DNA of 64,000 nucleotides from Limonium bicolor (lineage: Eukaryota; Streptophyta; Magnoliopsida; Caryophyllales; Plumbaginaceae), in contig CM041776.1 in the NCBI GenBank assembly GCA_023374045.1, positions 276,605,039 through 276,669,038 on the forward strand, written 5' to 3'. The position numbers and the translations under genes were made by a program. Below, piece after piece: positions 1-10,323 of the stretch (its first letter is position 1; every line of letters begins with the position of its first letter). Under the pieces are notes generated by a model. It was not told the DNA's origin. It made no database searches and saw only the letters and a list, made by a program, of their open reading frames with translations.

Positions 1-1267
1 AAGGAGCGCATATTGAGGGAATCCCACTGTTCTACTACTTCGATTCACCCCGGAGCTTCAAAGATGTATAAAGGTATGAAAAGATATTTTGGTGGGCTGG
101 AATGAAAAAGGATGTAAATGACTATGTGTTGAGGTGTCTCACTTGTCAGAAGGTCAAGTTTGAGCACCGACGGCCTGGTGGTATGGTGCAGCCAATGCCA
201 GTGCCGGAGTGGAAGTTCCATGACATATCTATGGACTTTGTGGTAGGGCTTCCGCCTACAAGGGGAGGTCTGAATATGATTTGGGTTGTGGTAGACCGAC
301 TGACCAAGGTGTCTCGATTCATTCCGATGAAGGACACCTGGAAAGTGGCAAGATTGGCAGAATTATTCGATAAAGAAATTGTAAGACATCATGGTGTACC
401 AAAGACGATAGTATCTGACAGAGATACCAGATTCTTATCCAGATATTGGAAGTCTACACGAGAGGCATTGGGCACTGAACTGAAATTGAGTACGGCGTTT
501 CACCCACAGACCGATGGTCAGAGTGAGCGCACCATACAGACACTTGAGGATATGCTACGTGCTTGTGCTTGATTTTCAGACCAGCTGATTGATAAGTTAC
601 ATCTGATCGAGTTCAGTTACAAAAACAGTTATCATGCATCGATCAAGATGTCTCCCTTCCAGGCATTGTACGGTAGACCATGCCGCACGCCATAATGCTG
701 GGATGAGTCGAGTGAGACGGTCATTATAGGACCAGAGTATCTTGAGCAAGTTCAGGCAGAAGTTCGCCAGATCAGGGATAATATGAAAGCAGCTCAGGAT
801 AGACAGAAGTCGTACGCAGATGTGCGCCGACGTGACCTGGAGTTCGCCGTGGGCGATCAGGTATTTTTGAGAGTATCCCCCATGAAGGGAATATTTCGTT
901 TTGGTCAGAGGGCAAGTTGAGCCCGAAATATGTAGGTCCTTATTTGTGACGGAGCGGATCGGCCCGGTAGCTTATAGACTTGATCTACCCGCCGAGCTGG
1001 GCAAGTACATGATGTATTTCATGTGTCCCGCTGAAGAAATATATGACTCATCCGTCTCATGTGCTTCAGCCGGAAAGGCTAACCTTAGAGCCGACCATGC
1101 GATCAGTGGAGACTCCGGTACGGATTCTGGATACTAAGACTCGAGACACTCGCCATAAGTCCGTGAGACTGGTGAAGGTCCTCTGGTCTAACCAGGACGT
1201 TGAGGAGGCCACTTGGGAGCTGGAAGAAAAGATGAAGGCGAAGCACCCGTCATTGTTTGCTTCTTAG
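1..1267 (+). pseudogene. Broken gypsy integrase with C-terminal chromodomain
   Basis: Retroviral-type integrase, which inserts element cDNA into chromosomes. The reading starts at base 1 in the zinc-binding HHCC domain (a His...HPG pair, then CLTCQ at about 135-150). The catalytic core follows with MDFVVGLP (first Asp), SDRDTRF (second Asp) and HPQTDGQSERT (Glu region). The C-terminal part holds the DVRRRDLEF and GD.VFLRVSP motifs, and the end reads VRILDTKTRD...VKVLWSN..VEEATWELEE, as in chromodomains of Tekay/Del chromoviruses. Breaks seen: a frame change near 88, stops at 570-572 and 693-695, a frame change near 911, and a scrambled patch near 1000-1045. The final open piece ends at 1267. 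It cannot encode a working integrase. Confidence 0.9.
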
Positions 1268-1302
1268 GTTTATATGTATAGGGTACGGGGCGTCCCCCTT
1301 TT

Positions 1303-1314
1303 AAGGGGGGTAGA
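1303..1314 (+). other. Internal copy of the polypurine tract
   Basis: AAGGGGGGTAGA preceded by CCCTTTT, 36 bp after the integrase stop. It is identical to the LTR-adjacent tract at 1622-1633. Elements Y (22984) and Z (57018) carry an equivalent extra copy. Confidence 0.7.
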
Positions 1315-1406
1315 GCCGTTTCGGTTATGGTTGTGTACGACATGTTAATTATACATTGTCTATGTTATGTTACAGACCGTTGTGTCTGATGGTATTATGT
1401 GGTTTG

Positions 1407-1515
1407 GAAGTATGATGGTATGTGGTTGGACCTTGATTTGGACCTCGAGTCCGTTGTGGTGTAAGTATGATGGTTATGTGGTTGGACCTTGAGTCCGTTG
1501 TGGTGTAAGAATGAT
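1407..1515 (+). repeat. Short tandem repeat between the two polypurine tracts
   Basis: Two and a half copies of a 45-53 bp unit built on AAGTATGATGG, GTGGTTGGACCTTGA and GTCCGTTGTGGTGT. It lies in the non-coding stretch between integrase and the 3' LTR. Elements Y and Z have unrelated-length but similarly built repeats in the same place. Confidence 0.6.
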
Positions 1516-1597
1516 GATAAGGTTGGTAATGATGTTTTGGAAGTGTGGTGTTATAAGATGTTTCCCGTGTTCTAATAGTAAGATATGTGGGAAGTAT

Positions 1598-1633
1598 GAA
1601 CTTTGGGGACAAAGTTCTTTTAAGGGGGGTAGA
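1598..1633 (+). promoter_or_regulatory. Pre-PPT hairpin and 3' polypurine tract
   Basis: Perfect 8-bp stem GAACTTTG / CAAAGTTC with loop GGGA (1598-1617), then TTT and the tract AAGGGGGGTAGA (1622-1633), one base before the LTR. The tract would prime plus-strand cDNA synthesis. The stem is kept with changed base pairs in elements Y and Z. Confidence 0.75.
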
Positions 1634-2584
1634 TTGAAATACCCCAAACCTTGGTAAGTTGATTAAACATTAAAACATGATTTATTAAGACTAAAAAGAG
1701 TCTTAGAAACCCTAGTAAACAAATTTAAACAAAAGGAAACACAAATGTGCTTTAAAGTCAATAAGAGCCAAAATGTGCTCTAAGCTTGGGATAAACTTGA
1801 GTAAGACCTAATGAGCTTACCAAGACCTCATTTATATACTAATGAATATATTAAACCAATTACCAAAGAAAACCAAGCTTGAAAACAAGTTAAAACACAA
1901 AATGTGCTTTAAGAAGTCTTAAAGCACGTTTTTGAAAAATTGTCTTGTAAATGAGTTTTGAGTGGCTAAATGTCCATCATTACTCTAAAATATATATGTG
2001 TACTATATAGTATCACATTTGGGTGGCTATATTAGTGGGAAATCAAAAATTTCACTTCTAAGTGCCTTGTTTAGGTGAATAGTGATTTTTATAATCTATT
2101 TTGTAACATATGTTGTATAAGTAATTAAATTGACAAATGAAGACTATAATACCCTCATATTAATAAGGGGGCCGGTTTTCCTTAAGTGTGGTGACTCACC
2201 ACTCTCTTATTAATGTATTAAGTAAGTAAAGAAAGTAAATAAACTACTTTTTACTTTATTACTACAAATATCTCTTAAAAGCAAATTCTATCTCATTCTC
2301 ATTTCTTTCCTTCATTCCCACGGTTTGCAAACACCACCTTCTTCCTTTCTTCTTTGTTCTCTCACGGTAATACCATCACCACCATTAGAGCTTCACCTTT
2401 GACCTCTTGCTAAATCAAGCTCACTTGTCCAAATCAAAAACAAACACCACCAATCTCTTCCTCTCATCAAGCTCTTCATTCCTATCTTCTCAAAACTCCA
2501 AGAGCTCCATTTCGGTGCCAAGGTGTTCCACCATTGAAGGAGCTTGAGCTTGTATTTTATATTGTTGATCTCCTTTGCTTCTAG

Positions 2585-3078
2585 GTAAGGAATCTCAAAC
2601 AAAAATCAAGTTTCCCCCTTGTTTTTGTCATGTCCGAAAATACACATTAATATAGCTCTTTGTGTGACTTTGTTCTAGCTTCATTGCAACTCTTCATGGA
2701 CTAGGTGGAGTCCTCTCTTGTTATATATTCAAACTCTCTTCAAAGATCAAGGTAAAACAACTACATTAATGTTTTGAAACAATGTCAAATTAGGGTTTAC
2801 AATGAGATGAAGCTATAGCTTGAATACTCATTATAATGTTTGTATATTGTCTAGAACTTGACAAGGAATCAAAATACCATACGGTTTTGTAAGGAAACAA
2901 GAAGGAAGTATTTTGGAAAAAGAGGTAAATCTACTAACTTAAATGTTGTTTAATGCCTTAGGAGAAATGAGCCTATAAATGCTTATTAAAACTACCTAAA
3001 GAGCAAATGGTGAATGACTTAGTAAAGTGTTCTCAAGAGCTTAGTAAAAGGCATATGTGTTGTTGAGTGTATTTGCAG
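2585..3078 (+). other. Candidate LTR-internal intron
   Basis: Donor CTAG|GTAAGG and acceptor ATTTGCAG|GT, 494 bp apart, follow a pyrimidine-rich leader. The same pair of sites is found at 16003-16497, 42851-43346 and 26344-26725. Splicing is inferred from the site consensus and conservation only. Confidence 0.4.
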
Positions 3079-3715
3079 GTTAAAGGCATATATACTGTGG
3101 AAATTCAGTGTTTATGATTTAAGCACTTTAAGGGCCTAAGAGCCATGCATTTTAAGGGCCTAAGTGCCATGCAATTTAAGTTATGCACTATATTGTGATG
3201 TAGTGTGAATTTGGTGAAGTTGTGTAAGAAAGTGTTCTTGGTGTTTTTAGTGTTCTAGGATGATTAATGATGAAAATAATGTGCTAAGGTGTAACAAAAT
3301 GCTAGGAGAAACTATGCCGAAATTTAGAAATTTCATAAGGAGTTCAAGATGTTGTAAAGGAATTTTGATGAGCTAGGAAGTGTTCTAGAGTGTAATAAGG
3401 ACTTAGGCATGATCTTGAGGTTTTAGTATGTACCAAAGTCATTATGGACTTAGATGAAGGCTTAGGCAAACTTTGGTAAGATAAGGAGAAAGTGTAAGCT
3501 TAGGAAAAGGGATTTCAAGAATGACTTAAGGAGTTTTAGTTTGTAGGAAATGATGTTAAAAGTAATGATGTTGTGTGGAAGAAATACCTAGGGATAATGA
3601 TTGGGATAGGCAAGGAGCATCACTTAGAAACTTAAGGAGAAGACATTATAAGTGTTGGAGGCTTTGGAGGAATTTGGTTAAGTGTTTAAAGGCTTAGAAA
3701 TTGAGTATAATGGCA

Positions 3716-4034
3716 CGTCCGAACTTCCGTCCGAACTTGGAAGCTGGACATGCCCTGTTACGCTTACAGTTTTCTGGATTTTAGGTAGTGTCCGAACTAC
3801 CTTCCGAATTTGGAAGTTCGGACGCACCTGTTATTTCTTAGGGATTATCCTCGAACTGTGTCCGAACTTTGGAAGTCCGGACACATGTTCGGACGTATGG
3901 ATTTCTGGTTAGGATTTTCCTCGACTCATGTCCGAACTTCCGAAGTCCGGACACAAGTTCGGACATGTGTCTGTTTTCTGTCAAAAATCACGGCTTGTGT
4001 CCGAACTTGGAAGCTCGGACACAAGTTCGGACAG
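3716..4034. repeat. Palindromic minisatellite, TCCGAACTT class
   Basis: Five units at a ~70-bp period. Each holds an inverted repeat of the form TGTCCGAACTT...AAGTTCGGACA, GC-rich in AT-rich surroundings. The X/Y LTRs carry shorter versions at 17139, 30205 and 43987. Open frames on both strands here are by-products of the palindromes. Confidence 0.8.
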
Positions 4035-5347
4035 GCCACTATATGGACCAAAAATTATTGTTTTAAGATGGGAATTGTTATCTAAAAATAGTAGTAGGTT
4101 AGTAATGATATTATGAGGTTAAGTAAGACATGTTAGGTGAGTTTTAAAGGCAATTAAAAGGATGAGAAGTTGTAATAGGTGTAAAATAAAAATAAACTAG
4201 TAGTAATGGGTAGATAATGTTAACAATGGACTAGTGCGTTAATTAACCGACGTTACTAATGTGTTTAGGATTCTTCCAAGGTGGAAACCAGTCGAGGCAA
4301 GGACCGAGGTATGGTTTTCTTGCAGTCTGTTGCCTACCGGTTTACACCGGCTTGGGTGTTGTTTGCTTTTCTGCGTGTTACGACCTTATAAGATTAAGGC
4401 ATGAAAAGAGTTTACAGTTGTTATACATTATGATGTTGTAAGGTTATGACTTCTTTCCCTTGGCTGTCTAACAAGACCTAAATGTTTGCTTGTATGTGAC
4501 TTAACAAAATATTGTAATCACTAACAAGTGCTAACCGGGGGAGTGAGGAGTCCGGTTGTTCCGGCCACGCGTGTGATGGATGGGGGTCGATATCATATCC
4601 GGTTCGGCTCTCTTGGTGTATGTATAGGTGGTATTCCAATTTGGTTTCTACCTTCCCTTAGCTTATCCAAAGCTAGTTACTGACTCACGTCGGGCCATAG
4701 GGGCATACGTATGTTATTTCGGTGTGCTTGGGATTACTATATCCGACACACCTTTGGTATAAGTTAACCGTTCCACATAACCGGACGGTAACGAGGATGG
4801 TAACGAGCTTAACATGGGATTGGTAAAAATCTCTAGGCTCATATGGTATACTAACTATGGTGAGAGGTTCCTTGTGAGAACCGAGCTTATGGTGTTATGG
4901 ATTGATGTTGTGATGCTATGCAATTTCCCTTGCTATGCTAAGGTGTATATATATGTTGGATGTTCTAAAATGAATGCCATGTTATTATGACAATTGGTTG
5001 CGCGTATCCCGGTAGTCGATGGGCTGCGCGTTAGCCATACCAGCAAAGGTGCTGACCCCCTCGGGGGCTCCATATTTTTATTGCAGGATGAGGATCGAAG
5101 AGGCAGAGTGGCTCTAGGTCCTAGGTTGATATACTTTTGGGATATGTTGGTTGTTTGGCCCGGGATGCGCCTGTGCACCCGAGGCGTTACATTTTGATAC
5201 CGTTGTTATATAGTGTTGGATGATTATGGTTGGAGATGTATTGTAAATTAATTACTCGGTATGGTTGGTTAAGTTTATATATGGATGTTAGTTGCTATGC
5301 TCGGGAGTCTGATCATCAGACCGATACACTTGTATTTATTCTGCCTA

Positions 5348-5369
5348 GTTAACCACGTGGGTGGTTAAC
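5348..5369. other. LTR-end hairpin with G-box core
   Basis: Perfect 9-bp inverted repeat GTTAACCAC / GTGGTTAAC around the centre GTGG. It includes CACGTG, the G-box bZIP/bHLH binding core, and is followed by GGCGTTGTAACACC. Equivalent hairpins occur about 90-125 bp from the end of every LTR here. Confidence 0.65.
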
Positions 5370-5461
5370 GGCGTTGTAACACCAAAGCGATTAGTCATTG
5401 TTTGGTTGGTTATTTCCGCTGCGATTTCGGTAGATGATAGGGGCGTTGTAGGGGTGTTACA

Positions 5462-5750
5462 ACAACCGTTGAAGAAGACTGAGCAGGAGCGGCTGATGCA
5501 TCATCACCTCCTTTCTTGAAAATTTCATCCACCATTTCCATTGTAGTCATGTGCTGCTCAACGTCCAATATTTCGTTTACGCATACCATTTCGCTGGGGC
5601 TGCCATGCTCCTCGCTGAAACTCGACTCAAAATTCTCATCATCGTATACTCTCACTTCCATGTGACAACTATGAATGAACTTACATCATTGCGTTCCAAT
5701 TATCCTGAAGAGCCTCTGTAACACCCAATATGGGTAACTGTCCAGCAATC
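5462..5750 (-). pseudogene. Ubiquitin-like gene fragment, first exon, unit A (cut)
   Basis: Minus-strand reading with VRVYDDENFESSFSEE and EMVDEIFKKGGDDASAAPAQ, matching the first exon in units B, C and E. It is cut at 5462 by the insertion of element 1; the remainder is outside the window. It encodes only the acidic N-terminal part, not the ubiquitin-like fold. Confidence 0.6.
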
Positions 5751-5759
5751 TAGCTTCCA

Positions 5760-5926
5760 TGTGAAGAGCATATGTAGTTTAATATATATATTGCTCGTCT
5801 TTAGTCTCCTAGGGTGTACTTATATATATGCTCTCATAGCTCTCTTCTGTAATGATGATACGCATTCTGTAATTACAGAATTACACCAATACAATAATAT
5901 TTTATTTTCTCTCATGGTATCAGAGC
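5760..5926 (+). mobile_element. Copia-type LTR (155 bp) with tRNA-iMet primer site, unit A
   Basis: Starts TGTGAAGAGC and ends TTTTCTCTCA, followed directly by TGGTATCAGAGC (5915-5926), the iMet primer site. The U5-like end (TCTGTAAT...CAATACAATAAT...TTCTCTCA) is typical of Copia LTRs. No second LTR is visible before the CACTA element, so this is a remnant or half of a small TRIM-like element. Only ~150 bp of internal sequence remains. Confidence 0.55.
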
Positions 5927-6083
5927 AAGGTTGTCAAGGAGTTTCCCTTCAGTATTTTTTAGTTTTGTACCAGTCTGTAGAGGCTGAGATTACTTGCCAA
6001 GGAGAAAATAGAGTGGTGTTATGATGAGAGGCTGTCAAGATACTTATACGGTAAGTACAAAGATAACTCTCGATAACCACCAC

Positions 6084-6968
6084 CACTAGAAATTTAATGA
6101 TTACCAACAAAAATTAGAAATAATTTTTTTTGTCATGAAATTTTTTGTTGCTATCAATTGTAATTAGCTACTTAATAGCAACAAAATTCGTCCATAATAT
6201 TTTTAGCAACAAATTAGTTAGAAACTATCAATAAAATAATTTAGCTACTAATTTGTCCTTGTGAATTCATCAATAAAGAAATTTTGTTACAATTAACAAC
6301 AAATTAGAAACATAATAAGTTAGAAACAAATTTAGTTATTTTGAAATTAGTACTGAACAATGTCCCTTGAGAAACTTGATGCAAAACTTTGCAACAACAT
6401 TTGTACCAACATTAGTAATGAACAATGTCCCTTTGCAACTATGATGCAAAACTTTGCAACAACATTTGATTGGTAAGATGATTAAATTTTAGCAACACTA
6501 TTAGATTACAAAATTTGTATCAAGCAATGTTTGTGTTATTAATTGGTAATTTCAGAACAGTTGGTGAAGGGGTTGTAAATTTTTCAACATTAATAACGTT
6601 GCTAATATTGCACACTAATTTGTTGTAAATTTTGCATTTGGATTTGTGTTGGTAATTTGGTAACAAAAAAATCATTGCAAACTACAAATTTGCATTTGTA
6701 ATGTATGTATATATATATATATATATATATATGGTTAATTTGTCTTGCTAAGTCATTAATTAGTTACATAATTACTTTGTTGATGAATTCACAATGGTTA
6801 ATCTAGTGGCTAAATTATGTCGTTGTTAGTTTGTTACAAAATTATTGCTAAAATGTCGTATAAGAATTTTGTTGAGGTTATGTTGCAATTATGTAGTTAA
6901 TTAAAAATCATACCAACATAAAAATTTCTTGCTTACTTTTGTTGTTAATCCTTGAATTTTTAGTAGTG
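6084..6968. mobile_element. Non-autonomous CACTA element, unit A (885 bp)
   Basis: Begins CACTAGAAATTTAATGATTA and ends ...GAATTTTTAGTAGTG, the inverse of CACTACTAAAAATTC. Both ends are flanked by CAC (6081-6083 and 6969-6971), the 3-bp target duplication expected for CACTA (En/Spm) transposons. The inside is AT-rich with AACAAATTAG-type subterminal repeats and a (TA)n run near 6706-6732. There is no transposase, so it would need one from elsewhere. Confidence 0.82.
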
Positions 6969-7481
6969 CACCATGTTGCGAGACAACACTATTTTATGTT
7001 AGAAAACTATACATGTATCCAATACGACTTAGTTTAATATATGTACTGCTAGTCTCTATTACAATGCCGGTATCTTTGGATACAAGTTCCCATAGCCACA
7101 ATCTTACTTCTAAGTTATTATAGCTCATCAAGTGATGAATAAAGTAGTGGCATCAATATTAGCCCTCTTAACCTCCTTTCGTCATAATCTACCCGCCATT
7201 CCTGGCCCTTTTCTTTGTGTATACTTTGAGTGTATGTTTCCAATATAACCGATCTTCTTAGGCCCTCCAACGTGAAAAGAAAATAACAGAAAATAAAATA
7301 ACTGGTCTTCTTCTCTTACCACAAACAAGAAATGACAACTAATACTCTCAAGAACTGTAAAATTGGGTTTTGTTCACTGCACAGACAAGAAATTCTCAAG
7401 AACTCAAGACTCTCATGTACTGTAACATTACATTCCATTGGGTTCGTTCACTGCACATACTCAAGAACTCCTAACATTATG

Positions 7482-7880
7482 TTACATTGGATTGGGCAGA
7501 TTCAGGTTTTCATCAACCAACAAATTACTATTGCCTTGTCCATATTTGTGTGTCTTACCAACTAACCTAGCAATGTTGCTCCAGTCAATCTGGGCGTCAG
7601 CTAAGGCGGCATGCATGATTTCGACTTCCATTGTGTGCACATCCGGTTCCTCCCACTTATAAAAATGCGATACCCCGGCCCTGTACCAATAGGCTCTGTC
7701 TGTTCGGTGAAGACCATTGCAGTTGATGTGGCTCTCCAAGATTCATCAGGGAATAATCCCCGTTGGCGAGCCTGCGCAAAATCTTCCTCCTTGGTCCATC
7801 TTTCTTGTTGCGGCATTGTTAACATGTGCCAAGCAATGAGACAATCAAGTGTGTTACTATGTGAAAGAAAACACATTAAT
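7482..7880 (-). pseudogene. Unidentified gene fragment, unit A
   Basis: Minus-strand reading in two overlapping frames. One has MPQQERWTKEEDF..ARQRGLFPDESWRATSTAM, the other TDRAYWYRAGV.HFYKWEEPDVHTMEVEIMHAAL..AQIDWSNIARLVGKTHKYGQG, ending ...NLNLPNPM and a stop. In unit B the two parts are in one frame (10838-11242), so unit A carries a small frame-changing deletion near 7700. ERWTKEED and IDWSNIARLV are faintly Myb/SANT-like, but I do not recognise the family. It lies downstream, on the minus strand, of the ubiquitin-like exons and could be a later exon of the same gene. Confidence 0.45.
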
Positions 7881-8370
7881 CATCATACGATGATAATATA
7901 AGTAATATGCATATATAAACATCGTGATTTAATCTAGATAGATTTGAATTTAGCATCTTCATTCTTTTGGTATATATTTTTAAGAATAATAGACCAATTC
8001 AACAAAACAAAGTAATCATCTTGCAATCCAAGGACCGCAGATGATCTGGACGAGGTCAAGTAATTGAAGTAACGGAAAACCCACTATGACATCCGAGCCG
8101 CAACTATTAACATCAGAGGAACGAAAAAAAGGGGAGAAAATTGTTCCTAAAATGAAGCATCCTCCGATTCAACTAAATTCAAAAGATTAGCACCAATCCC
8201 AGAAAGACATTGAATTCAAAAAAATCCAAGAAATCTATACATGAATATATATAATGGTGAGTGTTGGTGTCAGGCCCATCTCTACGACTTCCCCTATTTT
8301 GAGAGTCCCTAGTTATCCCTTCTTTTTCAGAAGTTTTAACCACTGGAGACTTAAGAGTACTAGACTTCCT

Positions 8371-9113
8371 CTATTTGATTTTCAAAGTAAGAGACTTATC
8401 CTTCATTCCTGATTTGAAAATGATGCCTTTACCTTTCCTCTGGATACACTTATTCACTGTAAGCTTATCATCATCAATAATCTGAGAACTCCCTGCCTTG
8501 CCTTCACCTCTTGCATCAGAATCAATACCAACATTGATGTTGCAACCCACTACCTGGTTGTAGTCCATAATGCTCTTGTTGTCTTCCAACAGCATGTCAT
8601 CACCAATCACCAGCATCATGTTGATAAGTGATACTTCTGCAAGAAAGAGCAAGATTTTTATATTTTATTACTTCTTTGAAATCAAGAATTTAAATACTGA
8701 CCTGGACGCCTCAGACGCATACAAATCTTTTCCTTAAGTAATCGGACACTCTGATCCATCTCTGCTTAAACATTATAAAGAGTGATAGCAACACTTGGCA
8801 GTTCACAACGCACTTTAAACTTGACAACCGTTGAAGAAGACTGAGCAGGAGCGGCTGATGCATCATCACCTCCTTTCTTGAAAATTTCATCCACCATTTC
8901 CATGGTAGTCATGATCTGCTTTACGTCCAATATTTTGTTTGCGCATACCATTTCGCTGGGGCTGCCCTGCTCCTCGCTGAAACTCGACTCAAAATTCTCA
9001 TCATCGTATACTCTCACTTCCACGTGACAACCATGAAAGAACTTGCACATAATTGCGTTCCAATCATCCTGAAGAGCCTCTATAACACCCGATATGGGTA
9101 ACTGTCCAGCAAT
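8371..9113 (-). pseudogene. Ubiquitin-like domain gene fragment, two exons (units A/B)
   Basis: Exon 1 (about 9113-8702) reads IEALQDDWNA, VRVYDDENFESSFSEE and an acidic linker, then VKFKVRCELPSVAITLYNV and, after a stop at 8766-8768, MDQSVRLLKEKICMRLRRP. A 65-nt intron (8701-8637, CCAG|GTCAGT ... TTGCAG|AA) joins in phase to exon 2, EVSLINMMLVIGDDMLLEDNK then SIMDYNQ. The pattern LKEKI..L..P..L...G..L.DNKSI.DYN is that of a ubiquitin-like fold. The exon ends KDKSLTLKIK, then a stop. The in-frame stop in exon 1 makes it a pseudogene. No catalytic residues are seen; family unknown. Confidence 0.6.
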
Positions 9114-9123
9114 CTAGCTTCCA

Positions 9124-9290
9124 TGTGAAGAGCATATGTAGTTTAATATATGTATTGCTCGTCTTTAGTCTCCTAGGGTGTACTTATATATATGCTCTCA
9201 TAGCTCTCTTCTGTAATGATGATACGCATTCTGTAATTACAGAATTACACCAATACAATAATATTTTATTTTCTCTCATGGTATCAGAGC
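9124..9290 (+). mobile_element. Copia-type LTR with primer site, unit B
   Basis: Same 155-bp LTR as in unit A (TGTGAAGAGC...TTCTCTCA, 9124-9278) followed by TGGTATCAGAGC at 9279-9290. Confidence 0.55.
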
Positions 9291-9450
9291 AAGGTTGTCA
9301 AGGAGTTTCCCTTCAGTATTTTTTAGATTTGTACCAGTCTGTAGAGGCTGAGATTACTTGCCAAGGAGAAAATATAGTGGTGTTATGATGAGAGGCTGTC
9401 AAGATACTTATACGGTAAGTACAAAGATAACTCTCGAGAATAACCACCAC

Positions 9451-10323
9451 CACTAGAAATTTAAGGATTACCAACAAAAATTAGAAATAATTTTTTTTGT
9501 CATGAAATTTTTTGTTGCTATGAATTGTAATTATCTACTTAATAGCAACAAAATTCGTCCATAATATTTTTAGCAACAAATTAGTTAGAAACTATCAATA
9601 AAATAATTTAGCTACTAATTTGTCCTTCTGAATTCATCAATAAAGAAATTTTGTTACAATTAACAACAAATTAGAAACATAATAAGTTTGAAACAAATTT
9701 AGTTATTTTGAAATTAGTACTGAACAATGTCCCTTGAGAAACTTGATGCAAAACTTTGCAACAACATTTGTACCAACATTAGTAATGAACAATGTCCCTT
9801 TGCAAACATGATGCAAAACTCTGCAACAACATTTGATTGGTAAGATGATTAAATTTTAGCAACACACAGTAGATTACAAAATTTCTATCAAGCAATGTTT
9901 GTGTTATTATTTGGTAATTTTAGAACAGTTGGTGAAGGGGTTGTAAATTTTTCAACATAAATTGCGTTGCTAATATTGCACACTAATTTGTTGTAAATTT
10001 TGCATTTGGATTTGTGTTGGTAATTTGGTAACAAAAAAATCATTGCAAACTACAAATTTGCATTTGTAATATATATATATATATATATGGTTAATTTGTC
10101 TTGCTAAGTCATTAATTAGTTACATAATTACTTTGTTGATGAATTCACAATGGTTAATCTAGTGGCTAAATTATGCCGTTGTTAGTTTGTTACAGAATTA
10201 TTGCTAAAATGTCGTATAAGATTTTGTTGAGGTTATGTTGCAATTATGTAGTTAATTAAAAATCATACCAACATAAAAATTTCTTGCTTACTTTTGTTGT
10301 TAATCCTTGAATTTTTAGTAGTG
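9451..10323. mobile_element. Non-autonomous CACTA element, unit B (873 bp)
   Basis: CACTAGAAATTTAAGG ... TTTTTAGTAGTG with CAC on both sides (9448-9450, 10324-10326). It sits at the same site as in unit A, so it was copied with the unit rather than inserted anew. Confidence 0.82.

Larger units (their letters stand above)
1..5461 (+). mobile_element. Tekay/Del-type chromovirus, 3' portion (element 1)
   Basis: This is the 3' part of a Ty3/gypsy element whose 5' LTR, gag, protease, RT and RNase H lie before the window. It contains integrase remnants with a terminal chromodomain, two copies of the polypurine tract, and a complete 3' LTR. The LTR ends in TGTTACA at 5461 and is followed by ACAAC. 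The uninterrupted host unit at 8824 reads the same (ACAACCGTTG...), so the element is inserted in the host repeat unit with ACAAC as probable target duplication. The coding part is broken, so the copy is dead. Assignment to Tekay/Del rests on the chromodomain-like end of integrase and long LTRs. Confidence 0.85.
1635..5461 (+). repeat. 3' LTR of element 1 (3,827 bp)
   Basis: Starts TGAAATACCCCAAACCTTGG directly after the polypurine tract and ends GGGGTGTTACA. Landmarks in order: a GGGGGCCGGTTTT block near 2167; a pyrimidine-rich leader near 2330; a candidate GT-AG intron 2585-3078; an array of TCCGAACTT palindromes 3716-4034; a CCGGT/ACCGG hairpin 4337-4350; the block CCATACCAGCAAAGGTGCTGA near 5035; and a GTTAACCAC / GTGGTTAAC hairpin at 5348-5369. 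The first ~2 kb resembles the solo LTR at 25398, but the palindrome array and the 3' part differ. Small open frames inside it show no sign of being genes. Confidence 0.88.

Noticed and set aside
5915..5926. TGGTATCAGAGC as part of a tRNA gene (also 9279, 12660, 39514 and 51749)
   Set aside because: Only the 3' end complement of tRNA-iMet is present, at LTR ends; no cloverleaf surrounds it.
5761..6024. Repeated 87-codon frame with a hydrophobic start like a signal peptide (also 9125, 12506 and 39360)
   Set aside because: It runs through the Copia-type LTR and its primer site on the plus strand; its conservation is explained by unit duplication.
6706..6732. (TA)n run as a functional element
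   Set aside because: It is an ordinary dinucleotide microsatellite inside the CACTA element and varies in length between copies.
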